From: DATDFB01 sp035276475
Lineage (GTDB): Bacteria > Acidobacteriota > Thermoanaerobaculia > Gp7-AA8
Direction: 5' to 3'
Length of the DNA: 64,000 nt
Assembly (NCBI GenBank): GCA_035276475.1
Contig: DATELQ010000088.1
Span: forward strand, 18,550 to 82,549
In this document: positions 25,881 to 34,810 of the stretch, in pieces
Position numbering within the stretch: the stretch's first letter is position 1
Layout: each line of letters starts with the position of its first letter
Notes under the pieces: model-generated
Told to the model about the DNA's origin: nothing
The model's database searches: none
What the model saw: the letters and a program-made list of their open reading frames with translations, nothing else
Position numbers and translations under genes: made by a program

Positions 25881-26618
25881 GTGAAAAAGCTCCTCCCCCT
25901 TGTGCTCGTTTTCGCCGCGCTGCCGGCGAGCGCGAGCATTGCGCTCTTCAGCGACGGCCGGACAATGAAGATCGAGTCGTACAAGGTCCTCAACGAGAAC
26001 GACATCGAGCTGAAGCTCAAGAGCGGCGGGGCCATGACGATCCCGCTCGTCCGCGTCGACCGCATCGTCGACGACGAGGTCGCGCCACCGGCGATCATCG
26101 CCGAGGTGAAGAAGATCGTGGAGGAGGAAGGGGGCATCTTCCCGAAGCGCTCCTGGCGCTACGACGAGAAGCGCGGCCCGATCTTCCGCTCCAAGTACGA
26201 CCAGCTCATCATCGAGGCGTCGAAGAAATTCGACGTCGACGCCGCGCTGGTCTCTGCCGTCATCCACGCCGAGTCCGACTTCAACCCGCGCGAGTATTCG
26301 AACAAAGGGGCGCAGGGCCTCATGCAGCTCATGCCCGGCACGGCCATCCGCTTCGGCGTGACGAACGCGTGGGACCCGGCGGCGAACGTCTACGGCGGCG
26401 TCCGCTACCTTCGCTGGCTGCTGAAGACGTTCGACGGCAACGCCGACCTCGCCGTCGCCGCCTACAACGCCGGCGAAGGGAACGTCTGGAAGTACAACGG
26501 CGTGCCGCCGTTCCGCGAGACGATCAACTACGTGAATCGCATCGCCCGGCACATCCGTGAGCGGGTTCCGAGCAGCGAGCCGCCGGCGACGGTCGCCGCG
26601 GTCTCAAGCGACCGCTAA
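25881..26618 (+). CDS. Secreted lytic transglycosylase (SLT domain)
   Basis: A 245-residue exported peptidoglycan-cleaving enzyme. GTG 25881 starts signal peptide VKKLLPLVLVFAALPASASI. Residues about 25-55 form a short beta domain (ALFSDGRTMKIESYKV). The SLT domain follows, with catalytic Glu in VIHAESDFNPREYS, then KGAQGLMQLMPGTA, YGGVRYLRWLL and VAAYNAGEGNV. Its 3' end overlaps the convergent phosphatase gene by 15 bases. Confidence 0.92.
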   Translation: MKKLLPLVLVFAALPASASIALFSDGRTMKIESYKVLNENDIELKLKSGGAMTIPLVRVDRIVDDEVAPPAIIAEVKKIVEEEGGIFPKRSWRYDEKRGPIFRSKYDQLIIEASKKFDVDAALVSAVIHAESDFNPREYSNKGAQGLMQLMPGTAIRFGVTNAWDPAANVYGGVRYLRWLLKTFDGNADLAVAAYNAGEGNVWKYNGVPPFRETINYVNRIARHIRERVPSSEPPATVAAVSSDR

Positions 26619-28616
26619 CGCCTCGTCGGTCACCGGCGCGACGCCGGTCCGCAAATTCTCGAAGCGCAGCACCATCACCGTCCGGTCGTCGTCCGCCGGC
26701 CGCGATCCCGAGTGCCGCGCCACCGCCTGCAGGATCGTGTCGCGGATGGCGCTCGGCGAGCGGTCCGTTGCGGCGGCCAGCAGCGCCTCGAGCTTGTCGA
26801 AGCCGAAGGGCTCACCGTCTTCATCCTGCGCTTCGACGATGCCGTCGGAGAGGTAGACGACGGCGTCGCCTTCCTGCAGGTCGACCTCCTCGGTGTGCGT
26901 GCGGATGTCGCTGCGGACGCCCAAGGGGAGCGAGGGAACCTCAATCGCGATTGCGGCGGCACCGCCCCCGCGCAGCAGGTAGGGGTAGAGATGCCCGGCG
27001 TTCGTGTGGCGGATGCGGCCGTGCTCGAGGTCGAAGATCGTGAAGGCCAAGGTCATGAACGCGCGGCGCTCCGTCGAGCGGTAGACGAGGTCGTTCAAGC
27101 GATGGAAGAGCGACGTCTCGTCGGCCCCCTCCTCGACCAGCGTCGTGATCGCTGCCTTCACCATCGCCATCACCAGGCCGGTGGAGAGGCCGTGGCCGGA
27201 GACGTCGCCGATCGCCACCGCGAGGTGGCTCTTGTCGAGGTTGAAGACGTCGTAGTAGTCGCCGCCGATCGACGCCGTCGGCTCGAAGTGCGCGGAGAAG
27301 GAGACGCCGCGGAAGTGCGGCCCCTCCTTCGGCAGGAGATTGCGCTGGATCGACGCGGCGATCTCGATCTCGCTCTGCAGGCGCTCCTTCTCGGCCACGT
27401 TGGCGAGGAGCGCGCCGATCGACTCCGTCATCCGGTCGAACGAGCGGGCCATCTCGCCGAGCTGGTTGCGCGGCTTCATGCCGATGCGGTAGCTGAAGTC
27501 GCCGCGCTCCACCGCCTTCGTCCCCTTCTCGATGCGGTTGACCGCGCGAGTGATCGAGAAGATGAGCGCCGCGGCGAAGAGCGCCGCCACCATGTAGAGC
27601 AGCAGCAGCGCCGCGCTCACGCCCATGATGAAGCGGACGAGGTAGCCGACGTAGCGGTCTGCCGAGGCGCCGAAGTAGTAGTGGAAGAGGTTCTGGCCCG
27701 GGTTGATGATCGTGGTGATGAGCTCGTGCGACGAGTCTTCGACGCCCGAGTCCCAGCGCGGGATGGTCGTCGTGTCGAACCAGATGATCTTGCGGCCGAC
27801 GGACTGCATGAGCAGGTCATCGAGGTCTTTCTCGTTGTCGGTGTCGATGCTGATGTTCGGCCCGGCCGGCTTCGCTCGCCGCCGCTGCCGCTTCTCCAGA
27901 CTCCTGCCGACGCGCACGGTCATGCCGCTGTGGTCCTCGATGTTGGCGACCCACTCGTCGTCCATCGGCTGGACGAAGGCGACGGTGCGGGGCGTGTTGC
28001 CGGGACGCGTGGACTGCCGCGAGGCGATGAGGAGCGGCACGTCGTCGCGCCAGGCCATGCCGCTGAACGTCGTCGCCTTCAGCCACGCTGGCAGCGTGTC
28101 GCCGCTCTCCGCCGCGGTGTCGTAGATCTCCAGCGACTTCAGCGAGTCGGCCGGGCGGCGGCCGGTCATGCTGTACTCGCGCGAGGCCGCTTCGAGCTGC
28201 CCCAAGTAGGCCTGGCGCTCGCCGCGTAGCGCGGCGTGCGTCATCACGCCGCCGATCATGTAGGCGATGGTCAGGAGAAGAATGGCGAAGAGGAAGAACG
28301 GGAAGACGCCGAGCATCACGTAGCTGAGGAAAAGCCGGCGCCCGACGCGCCAGAAGAGCTTCCGCAGCATCCAGCGCACCATGACGGCGAAGCCGTACAT
28401 GCAGAGGCCGGCGAAAACGAGCGCGGAGAAGAAGGTGACGAGGACGAGAAGGACCGACGGGACGCCGATGTCGCGCAGCTTCTCGCTGAACGCGTTGGCC
28501 AGCGCGAGGACGACGAGCGCACCGAGCCAGATCAGCCAAAGCAGGCCGGCGCGGCCGGGTTTGGGCGGCGGCTCGGGCGCCTGATCGATCGGAAGGCGGG
28601 GGCGCGTCAGTGGCAC
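26604..28616 (-). CDS. Membrane HAMP-SpoIIE (RsbU-like) serine phosphatase
   Basis: A 670-residue membrane protein. Several N-terminal helices (LLWLIWLGALVVLALANAF, VLLVLVTFFSALVFAGLCMYG, FLSYVMLGVFPFFLFAILLLTIAYMIGG) lead into a periplasmic sensor part. Another helix and a HAMP-like linker (ITRAVNRIEKGTKAVERGDFSYRI) follow, then a PP2C/SpoIIE phosphatase domain: EIEIAASIQRNLLPKE, SIGGDYYDVF, IGDVSGHGLSTGLVMAM and VVYLSDGIVEAQ. Such proteins dephosphorylate anti-anti-sigma factors in partner-switching. No such partner is encoded in this window. GTG start. Confidence 0.92.
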   Translation of the reverse strand: MPLTRPRLPIDQAPEPPPKPGRAGLLWLIWLGALVVLALANAFSEKLRDIGVPSVLLVLVTFFSALVFAGLCMYGFAVMVRWMLRKLFWRVGRRLFLSYVMLGVFPFFLFAILLLTIAYMIGGVMTHAALRGERQAYLGQLEAASREYSMTGRRPADSLKSLEIYDTAAESGDTLPAWLKATTFSGMAWRDDVPLLIASRQSTRPGNTPRTVAFVQPMDDEWVANIEDHSGMTVRVGRSLEKRQRRRAKPAGPNISIDTDNEKDLDDLLMQSVGRKIIWFDTTTIPRWDSGVEDSSHELITTIINPGQNLFHYYFGASADRYVGYLVRFIMGVSAALLLLYMVAALFAAALIFSITRAVNRIEKGTKAVERGDFSYRIGMKPRNQLGEMARSFDRMTESIGALLANVAEKERLQSEIEIAASIQRNLLPKEGPHFRGVSFSAHFEPTASIGGDYYDVFNLDKSHLAVAIGDVSGHGLSTGLVMAMVKAAITTLVEEGADETSLFHRLNDLVYRSTERRAFMTLAFTIFDLEHGRIRHTNAGHLYPYLLRGGGAAAIAIEVPSLPLGVRSDIRTHTEEVDLQEGDAVVYLSDGIVEAQDEDGEPFGFDKLEALLAAATDRSPSAIRDTILQAVARHSGSRPADDDRTVMVLRFENLRTGVAPVTDEALAVA

Positions 28617-28649
28617 GACGGGAGTTATACGCGATTTGGCCCGAGGAGT

Positions 28650-29810
28650 TCAGACCTCGCGCAAAGCCTTCGTGATCGGCATGCGCGCGGCCGAGATCGC
28701 CGGTAGCAGTCCACCCACCACTCCGGCCACCACTGCGATGACGATTCCGGTCATCGCCACCGACCCATCCACTCGGAAATTGAAGGCGATTTCCGAGAAC
28801 GTGCGGAAGTTCGTCGTCCCCGTGGAGATGCTGTTGACCGGCAGCGCCAGGAGCACGCCGGCCAGGCCGCCGAGGAGAGAGACGAGCGCGCTCTCGATCA
28901 CCACCGACAACAGGATCGCCCGGCGCTTGAAGCCGAGCGCGCGCATCGTCCCGAGCTCGCGCGTGCGGCCCGAGACCGCGGAGAACATCGTGTTCATCGT
29001 GCCGAGGACCGCGCCGATGACCATGAAGAGCGTCACCACGGCCACGAGGAAGATGATCCCGAAGAGGCCCGTGGTCTGCTCCTCGTAATACTTCCGCTCC
29101 GTCTTCACCTCGAGCTTGAGACGGTTGTCGTTTTTCACCGCGTCGACGACCGACTTTGCCGCTGCTGTGTCCGCGGGCCGCACCAGCACGGTCGAGTAGG
29201 CCTCGCGCTTGCGCGACTGCGCCAGGAAGCTCTCGTCGGCCCAGATCTCCGAGTCGAAGGCGGTGCCGGCCGCGTCGAAGACACCGACGACGCGGTAGTC
29301 CGTCGCGCCGAAGTGGAAGGTGTCGCCGACGCTCGTGCTGGCGAAGCGGTCGCGGATGCGCTTCGCCACGATGACCTCGCTCGTCCCCGGCTTGAACGCC
29401 CTCCCCTCGACGAGCTTCACGTTGCGCATCTCCAGCCCAACCTCGGTGATTCCTCGCACGAGGACGTTCGAGCCCTTGCCGCTGTCGCGGCGGGGGAGCT
29501 TGAAAAGGATCACGAGCTCGGGCGAGACGAGCGGCTGCCCGGCGCCGTTTCTCAAGATGCCCGGCAGCGTGCGCAGGACTTCGTACTTGTCGCGCGCGAC
29601 CCAGCTCGACAGCTCCGTCTCGGCGCTCTCGCGCATGACGATGAGGTCTGTCGGCGAGCCGCTGGCGACGGTGGTCGTCTTCACGCCGTGCCACAGCGCC
29701 AGCATCGACAGCATGACGGCGTTGATCACGCCGATGCCGAGGATCGTCAGCAGCATCGAGACGCGCCGCGCGGCGAGATTTCCGGTGTTGTACTTGAGCG
29801 GGATGGCCAT
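28650..29810 (-). CDS. ABC transporter permease, FtsX/MacB type (second permease)
   Basis: A 386-residue permease with one N-terminal helix (LLTILGIGVINAVMLSML), a large periplasmic domain, and three C-terminal helices around LFGIIFLVAVVTLFMVIGAVLG, which precedes GRTRELGTMRALGFKRRAIL, the FtsX cytoplasmic loop. It starts 2 bases after the first permease stop and is the last gene of the HlyD-ATPase-permease-permease operon. The ATG is taken at 29810. Confidence 0.9.
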   Translation of the reverse strand: MAIPLKYNTGNLAARRVSMLLTILGIGVINAVMLSMLALWHGVKTTTVASGSPTDLIVMRESAETELSSWVARDKYEVLRTLPGILRNGAGQPLVSPELVILFKLPRRDSGKGSNVLVRGITEVGLEMRNVKLVEGRAFKPGTSEVIVAKRIRDRFASTSVGDTFHFGATDYRVVGVFDAAGTAFDSEIWADESFLAQSRKREAYSTVLVRPADTAAAKSVVDAVKNDNRLKLEVKTERKYYEEQTTGLFGIIFLVAVVTLFMVIGAVLGTMNTMFSAVSGRTRELGTMRALGFKRRAILLSVVIESALVSLLGGLAGVLLALPVNSISTGTTNFRTFSEIAFNFRVDGSVAMTGIVIAVVAGVVGGLLPAISAARMPITKALREV

Positions 29811-29812
29811 CG

Positions 29813-30949
29813 CTACACCACCTTCCGCAGCCCGTCGACGACGACGAGGTTCGCCGACTTCATCGACGGCAATCCGCCGGCGATGAGGCCGACGAAGAGC
29901 GCGGCGGCCGCGCAGAGCGCCGCGGTGTCGCCGCCCAGGTTGAAGTTCGGAAGGAAGCCCATCGTCCACTTGGCGATGTCGCCGTAGTGGAAGAGAAGCG
30001 CCGCGGAGCCGACGCCGACCGCCCATCCGGTCAACGCCGTGATGACGCACTCCGTCAGCATCAGCATGAGGACCAGCCGGCGCCCGAAGCCGATGGCTTT
30101 CAGCACGGCGATCTCCGTCACCCGCTCGCGCGCGGCCATGCTCATCGTGATCGCCGCCAGGAGCACGATCATGAAGATCGAGCAGGTGGAGATGGCGCTG
30201 AAGAGGAGCTTGATGTTCCCCATCATGTTCACGAACTGCCGGTTGAACTCCTTCTCCGTGAACGTCTCGGTCGGGTCTTCACTGTTCTTGAACGCGGCGT
30301 CGATCTCTTGGCTGATCGCGGCCATCCGATTCGGGTCCGCCACCTTCACCCAGAACGTGCCGACGCGGTTCCACTTCAGCGCCTCGTTGAAGTAGTCGTG
30401 GTGGAGGTAGATGACGGTGCCGAGGACTTTGTGGTGCGACACGGCGCGGATCGTCAGCTCCGGGTCGAACGGGAAGATCTCGCGGTGGAGGGTGATGCGG
30501 TCGCCGATCTTCCAGTGGAAACGGTCCATGAGGTCGGAGCCGACGAGCGCTCCCTGCCGGTCCTTCACCCACGAGTCGTACTCGTCGGGGTCGATGGTGT
30601 ACTCCGGGAAGACCGCGCGGAACTTCGCCGGCTCGACGGTGAGGATGGGGACGGTGTTGCGCCGCTCCTTGTAGTAGCCGCCGAGCCACTGGCTCTTCAT
30701 CGTCTCGACGACGCCCGGCGTCTGGCGGATCTTCTGCTCGTGCGCGTACGGCAGCATCTGCGCGAGCGAGAACGCCGACTGCACGACCAGGCGGTCGCCG
30801 GTGCCGGCGTTGCCGAACGACTCGAAGGCGTCGAGGACCTGGACGAGGAACGCCACGAGGAAGAAGATCGCCCCCATCAGCACGATCATGAGGAACGAAC
30901 GCAGCTTGTTCCGAAAGAGGTTCCGGCGGATGAGCGTCGCGTACTTCAT
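29813..30949 (-). CDS. ABC transporter permease, FtsX/MacB type (first permease)
   Basis: A 378-residue FtsX-like permease: N-terminal LIRRNLFRNKLRSFLMIVLMGAIFF, a periplasmic domain (FPEYTIDPDEYDSWVKDRQG), then the C-terminal transmembrane block with MAARERVTEIAVLKAIGFGRRLVLMLMLTEC. Its ATG overlaps the ATPase stop by four bases (ATGA). It pairs with the next permease to form a heterodimeric exporter, as in MacB- or LolCE-like systems. Confidence 0.9.
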   Translation of the reverse strand: MKYATLIRRNLFRNKLRSFLMIVLMGAIFFLVAFLVQVLDAFESFGNAGTGDRLVVQSAFSLAQMLPYAHEQKIRQTPGVVETMKSQWLGGYYKERRNTVPILTVEPAKFRAVFPEYTIDPDEYDSWVKDRQGALVGSDLMDRFHWKIGDRITLHREIFPFDPELTIRAVSHHKVLGTVIYLHHDYFNEALKWNRVGTFWVKVADPNRMAAISQEIDAAFKNSEDPTETFTEKEFNRQFVNMMGNIKLLFSAISTCSIFMIVLLAAITMSMAARERVTEIAVLKAIGFGRRLVLMLMLTECVITALTGWAVGVGSAALLFHYGDIAKWTMGFLPNFNLGGDTAALCAAAALFVGLIAGGLPSMKSANLVVVDGLRKVV

Positions 30950-31644
30950 GCCTCGGCCGCCTGCTCCTCGACGCTCCCCACGAGCAGCCCCTTCTCGAGG
31001 TGCAGCGTGCGCTTGGCGTGCTGCGCGGCCTTCGGGTCGTGCGTGACCATGACGATGGTCTTCTCGAACTCTCTATTGAGCTGCTGGAGGAGGTCGAGCG
31101 TCTCCTGGGCGTTCTTGGCGTCGAGGTCCCCGGTCGGCTCGTCGGCGACGATGATGGTGGGGTCGGTGACGATGGCGCGGGCGATGGCCACACGCTGCTC
31201 CTGCCCGCCGGAGAGCTGCCGCGGGTAATGGAACATCCGGTCGCCCAGGCCGACGATGTTGAGCGCAGTCTCGACGTGCTGCCGGCGCTGCTTCTTCGAC
31301 AATTTCGTCAGCAGCAGCGGCAATTCGACGTTTTCGAACGCGTTCAAAACAGGGATGAGGTTGTAGAGCTGGAAGATGAAGCCGACGTGGCGGGCGCGCC
31401 AGCTCGCCAGCGCCGATTCGTTGAAGCGCGAGATCTCCCGGCCGTCGACGGTGATGCGCCCCCCGGTCGGCCGGTCGATGCCGGCAATGAGGTTGAGGAG
31501 CGTCGTCTTCCCCGAGCCCGAGGGCCCCATGAGCGCGAGGAAGTCGCCGCGCGGAACGTCGAGGGTGACGCCGTTCAGGACGGGGACTTCGAAGGCATCG
31601 CGGCGGTAGACCTTACGGACGTTGTCGATCTGAACGAGTGCCAT
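30946..31644 (-). CDS. ABC transporter ATP-binding protein, MacB/LolD type
   Basis: A 232-residue ATPase of the lipoprotein/macrolide export class. Walker A LMGPSGSGKTTLLNLI, the Q-loop FIFQLYNLIPVLNAFENVELPL (typical LolD/MacB), signature YPRQLSGGQEQRVAIARA, Walker B IIVADEPTGDLDAK and switch His VMVTHDPKA. The ATG at 31642-31644 overlaps the HlyD stop (TGATG) behind GGGAG. It energises the two FtsX permeases downstream. Confidence 0.95.
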   Translation of the reverse strand: MALVQIDNVRKVYRRDAFEVPVLNGVTLDVPRGDFLALMGPSGSGKTTLLNLIAGIDRPTGGRITVDGREISRFNESALASWRARHVGFIFQLYNLIPVLNAFENVELPLLLTKLSKKQRRQHVETALNIVGLGDRMFHYPRQLSGGQEQRVAIARAIVTDPTIIVADEPTGDLDAKNAQETLDLLQQLNREFEKTIVMVTHDPKAAQHAKRTLHLEKGLLVGSVEEQAAEA

Positions 31645-32795
31645 CAATTTTCTCCCGTGCGTACCAATTCGCCGTCCTTCAACTGCTCGACGTTATCCGT
31701 AACGATCCGCTCCCCTTCGCGCAACCCGCTGCGCACCTCCACCAGGCTCTCGCGCGTGTTGCCCGTCTGCACCGCGCGCATCCGCACGCGATTGTCGGCG
31801 CCGATCACCGCCACCCTCCCATCCGCCACTGCGCGTTTGGGCACCCACAGCTTCGCCGGCTCGTGGAGCTCGGAGTCGGTGCGCTCGGTGTTGAGGAAGT
31901 TCGCGGTCGCGCTCATCTCCGGCAGCAGGCGCTCGCCGGGATCGAGAATCTTCACCTTGACCTTCACCGTCGCCTTGGCGCGGTCCGCGGTCGGGATGAT
32001 CTGCCGCAGCACACCCCGCCACTTCTTTCCCGGAAACGCGTCGACCGTCACCTCGGCTGGCTGCCCTTCGTGCAGTTGGCCGATGCTGCCTTCGTTCACG
32101 TCGGCCTCGACCTCGAGGGTGTTGAGGTCGACGATCGTGCAGATTGCCCCGGCCGGCAGCGTTCCGGCGACCTGGCCCATCATCACCGAGGAGATGACCT
32201 CGCCGACTTCCGTCGACTTCGTGGCGATCGTGCCGTCGAACGGCGCGCGCACGACCATGTCGCGCATGTTGATGTTGATCTGGTCGACGCGCGCCCGCGC
32301 CGCCTTCACCTGCGCCTCGGCGGCGTCATAGCCGGCGCGGCTGGCCACGCCCTGCTTCCAGAGATTCGCCTGCCGCGCGTACTCGCGCTCGGCCTCATTG
32401 AGCGCCGCCTGCCCTTCGTCGAGCTGCGCGCGCAGGTTGGTGCTCTCCAAGACCGCCAGGACGTCGCCGGCGCGCACGTTGTCGCCGACGTCGAAGTTCA
32501 GCTTGACGACCTTGCCGGAGATCTTCGGCGTGATCTTCGACTGCTTGTTCGCGACGAGGTAGCCGGTCGCGCTGAGGAGCGCCGGGTTGGCGACGTTGAT
32601 CGACGGCTTGACGACGGTCGATTCGACGACCGGCGCTCGCCGCGGCACGACCACGCGCGTGTAGACGGCCCAGGCGATTGCGCCGAGGGAAGCCAGCGCC
32701 AGTACCCACCCGACCACCTTGCCGAGGGGGAAGCGCGCTTCGTCTTCGTCGTCGCGGGAGATGCGCAGCGCGGAGAGGTCGGGACGTGTGGTCAT
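31644..32795 (-). CDS. Efflux adaptor (HlyD/MacA family periplasmic protein)
   Basis: A 383-residue membrane-fusion protein. A single N-terminal helix (VVGWVLALASLGAIAWAVYT) anchors it. Then come the lipoyl-like half (ITPKISGKVVKLNFDVGDNVRAGDVLAVLE), a coiled-coil hairpin (QAALNEAEREYARQANLWKQG to AARARVDQININ), the second lipoyl half (DMVVRAPFDGTIATKSTEVGEV) and beta-barrel domains. I chose ATG 32795 (MTTRPDL); the frame is open further upstream but lacks family sequence. First gene of the exporter operon. Confidence 0.92.
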   Translation of the reverse strand: MTTRPDLSALRISRDDEDEARFPLGKVVGWVLALASLGAIAWAVYTRVVVPRRAPVVESTVVKPSINVANPALLSATGYLVANKQSKITPKISGKVVKLNFDVGDNVRAGDVLAVLESTNLRAQLDEGQAALNEAEREYARQANLWKQGVASRAGYDAAEAQVKAARARVDQININMRDMVVRAPFDGTIATKSTEVGEVISSVMMGQVAGTLPAGAICTIVDLNTLEVEADVNEGSIGQLHEGQPAEVTVDAFPGKKWRGVLRQIIPTADRAKATVKVKVKILDPGERLLPEMSATANFLNTERTDSELHEPAKLWVPKRAVADGRVAVIGADNRVRMRAVQTGNTRESLVEVRSGLREGERIVTDNVEQLKDGELVRTGEN

Positions 32796-32841
32796 GCGCC
32801 AGGGCCGATTGCGCTGGAATGATAGCGGTAAACTATGGCCC

Positions 32842-33126
32842 GTGAGGCGAGCTTCGGTGCTCTTGATCGTCGTGTTGGCGGTGCAGCCGCTGCTCGCCTT
32901 TGCGTCGCTTGCGCTGCCGGTGGCGTACACGGTCACGACGATCGACAATTCCGAAGACGATGACGACAACGCGCTCGACCTCATCTTCGGCGGCGATCCT
33001 GTCGTGATGGTCGCCTCGCTCGTGCTGCCGCACCTCGAGCCACGCGCTGCCGTCGCCGAGGCTGCATCCGTCGCGGTTCCGCCTCGCGTCGCCGACCCCG
33101 CCGATCACCCTCCGCGTCTCGCCTGA
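32842..33126 (+). CDS. Small exported protein, function unknown
   Basis: A 94-residue product from GTG 32842. It begins VRRASVLLIVVLAVQPLLAFA, a good signal peptide, then has an acidic NSEDDDDNALDL patch and a Pro/Ala-rich tail. No family is recognised. It lies between the divergent HlyD operon and the ISP-domain gene. Coding status rests on the signal peptide and the open frame only. Confidence 0.5.
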   Translation: MRRASVLLIVVLAVQPLLAFASLALPVAYTVTTIDNSEDDDDNALDLIFGGDPVVMVASLVLPHLEPRAAVAEAASVAVPPRVADPADHPPRLA

Positions 33127-33168
33127 TCGCCCGCTCGCGATCACGGCAGGACGTTCCCGGAGGGATTG

Positions 33169-34107
33169 ATGAGCACCATTTACGCACCCGCGATTCACGA
33201 TCTGTTTCGAGGGTCGGTTTCTGCGCTGTCGCCGGCGGAGTCGGACATCGACCGGCCGCGGCTGATGCGCGCGATGCGCGGCCGCGACGGCTACCGCGAG
33301 TCGAAGATCGTTCCATACGTGCATCGGATGTTCGACACGAGGTGGATGTACGGCGAGCGCGACGACGACGCGCGCGAGAGCCTGGCGGTCTTTCCGAATG
33401 GCGACGTGCCGCTCGTGGCGCGGCACGCGGTCGCCGGCATCGACGGCCCGGTCGACCTTCTCTCGCTGACCCGCGCGAACCTCACCGACGAGGCCACGGA
33501 GTTCGTGCGCACGACCGGCATCGCCGAGTCGGAGCTGCTCCACCACTCCATCGCCGTCCTCGCGGCGCGGCGCGACGGACGCATTCCGCTCCCCGAGGAG
33601 AAGAAAGCGATTCAGGACTCGGCGCTCCTCGGGTACCGCTTCGCGTCGCTCTTCGCCGATCACGATCCGCTCGTGGCCATCTCGCCGCAGGAGCAGGCCC
33701 TGCGCGTGTTCGGCATGCCGTCACGGATCGGGAAGGAGGCGCGGATGCTGCGCGGCGCGGCGCTGCGCGTCGACGACCGCGAGCACGTGGTCACGCGCAT
33801 CTACCGCGGCGAGGAGCTCGGCGCCTTCCCGGACCTCGGCGGCGACGAAGCGCTCGCCCTCCTCGGCGACCGCACTTGCGACGTCTACTTGAACGAGAAG
33901 GCCTTCTGGCGCAACGTGCCGGTCGAGGTCTGGCGCTACACGCACCGCGGCGTGCCGCTGCTCCGCACCTGGCTGCACGACCGCCGCGCGTCGACGCTGG
34001 GCCGCGCCCTACTGCGCGACGAGGTCACGCAGTTCTCGACGGCGGTGCGGCGCATCGCGCAACTGTTGTTGTTGCAGCCGGCGCTGGCGAAGAACGCGGA
34101 GCTTTGA
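33169..34107 (+). CDS. Stand-alone Type ISP restriction-enzyme C-terminal specificity domain
   Basis: A 312-residue protein that matches only the last part of Type ISP restriction-modification polypeptides, the target-recognition end. Marks are VPYVHRMFDTRWMYGE (family: YRPFDTRW-like), then VYLNEKAFWRNVPVEVWRYTHRG and LLRTWLHDRRASTLGRAL, ending VRRIAQLLLLQPAL. This order is the usual C-terminus of such enzymes. The nuclease, helicase and N6-adenine methylase domains are absent and none is encoded nearby. GGAGG sits five bases before ATG 33169. It could be a leftover of a lost system or a domain put to another use. Confidence 0.75.
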   Translation: MSTIYAPAIHDLFRGSVSALSPAESDIDRPRLMRAMRGRDGYRESKIVPYVHRMFDTRWMYGERDDDARESLAVFPNGDVPLVARHAVAGIDGPVDLLSLTRANLTDEATEFVRTTGIAESELLHHSIAVLAARRDGRIPLPEEKKAIQDSALLGYRFASLFADHDPLVAISPQEQALRVFGMPSRIGKEARMLRGAALRVDDREHVVTRIYRGEELGAFPDLGGDEALALLGDRTCDVYLNEKAFWRNVPVEVWRYTHRGVPLLRTWLHDRRASTLGRALLRDEVTQFSTAVRRIAQLLLLQPALAKNAEL

Positions 34108-34192
34108 ACAGGGGACGGTCACAGGGAACGGGGGACAGGTGGTGTTCCTCGCGACGACCACCATCTGTGCCCTGTTCCCTGTGCCCTGTCAC
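34108..34192. repeat. Imperfect hairpin repeat filling a convergent gap (element C)
   Basis: The whole 85-bp gap between two convergent stop codons is one imperfect inverted repeat. The left arm contains CACAGGGAACGGGGGACAG and TGGTG; the right arm contains CACCATCTGTGCCCTGTTCC and CTGTGCCCTG, pairing with it. The arms are built from short GGGACAG/GGGAACAG-like units. It may act as a two-way terminator. Confidence 0.75.
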
Positions 34193-34708
34193 CTAGAACT
34201 GGCGAAACATCCCCACCACATCCTCTGCGGCGGCGACGTGCATGCGGCTCACGTTGCCGTCGCAGTAGGCCCAGTCATGGCTGATTCCGGTGACCATGAT
34301 GGAGTCATCGGGACAGAGCTCTCCGAGAGCTCGGCCGAGGGTCTGGACGTCGGTGCGGTCATCGGACTGCACGACGAACGTCGACTCGAACGGCAGTTCG
34401 ACCACGACGCCGAGGCGCTGGATGGCGTCGTGGAGCTCGGCGTAGTCGGCGCCCGGCGTGAGGCTGTGCCGCACGAGGAGGAAGTCGCGCGACATGGTGA
34501 ACTGCGTCGCCGCGACGAGGAGGCGGCCCTCGCCGCCGAGCTGCGTCCGCATCCAGCGCACCAGCGGCGCCGCGTGCCGCCCCTCGGGCAGCCACACCTG
34601 CCAGCTCTGATCGAAGTTCGGCTCGGCGCCGAGGCGCCGCATCGCGTGCGAGACTCCGACCGTCAGGTCGCCTTCGTAGCAGATCTGAAAGAGCCTGATC
34701 TCACCCAT
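34193..34708 (-). CDS. Conserved-looking protein of unknown function
   Basis: A 171-residue soluble protein from ATG 34708 behind GGGAGGG. It reads MGEIRLFQICYEGDLTVGVSHAM at the start and has an alternating alpha/beta look, with FVVQSDDRTDVQTLGRALGELCPDDSIMV near the end. No signal peptide or membrane segment. I do not recognise the family. It is convergent with the ISP-domain gene and divergent from the LigD-type polymerase gene. Confidence 0.7.
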   Translation of the reverse strand: MGEIRLFQICYEGDLTVGVSHAMRRLGAEPNFDQSWQVWLPEGRHAAPLVRWMRTQLGGEGRLLVAATQFTMSRDFLLVRHSLTPGADYAELHDAIQRLGVVVELPFESTFVVQSDDRTDVQTLGRALGELCPDDSIMVTGISHDWAYCDGNVSRMHVAAAEDVVGMFRQF

Positions 34709-34810
34709 CACACCCTCCCGCAGCGGTTCTTGTGCAGTGCAGTGATTATTGCATGAGCCGGCCCGGCCGGCGGCGTTAGTTGCCAAAGGCCGCCGCACGA
34801 TCGTCGCCCG

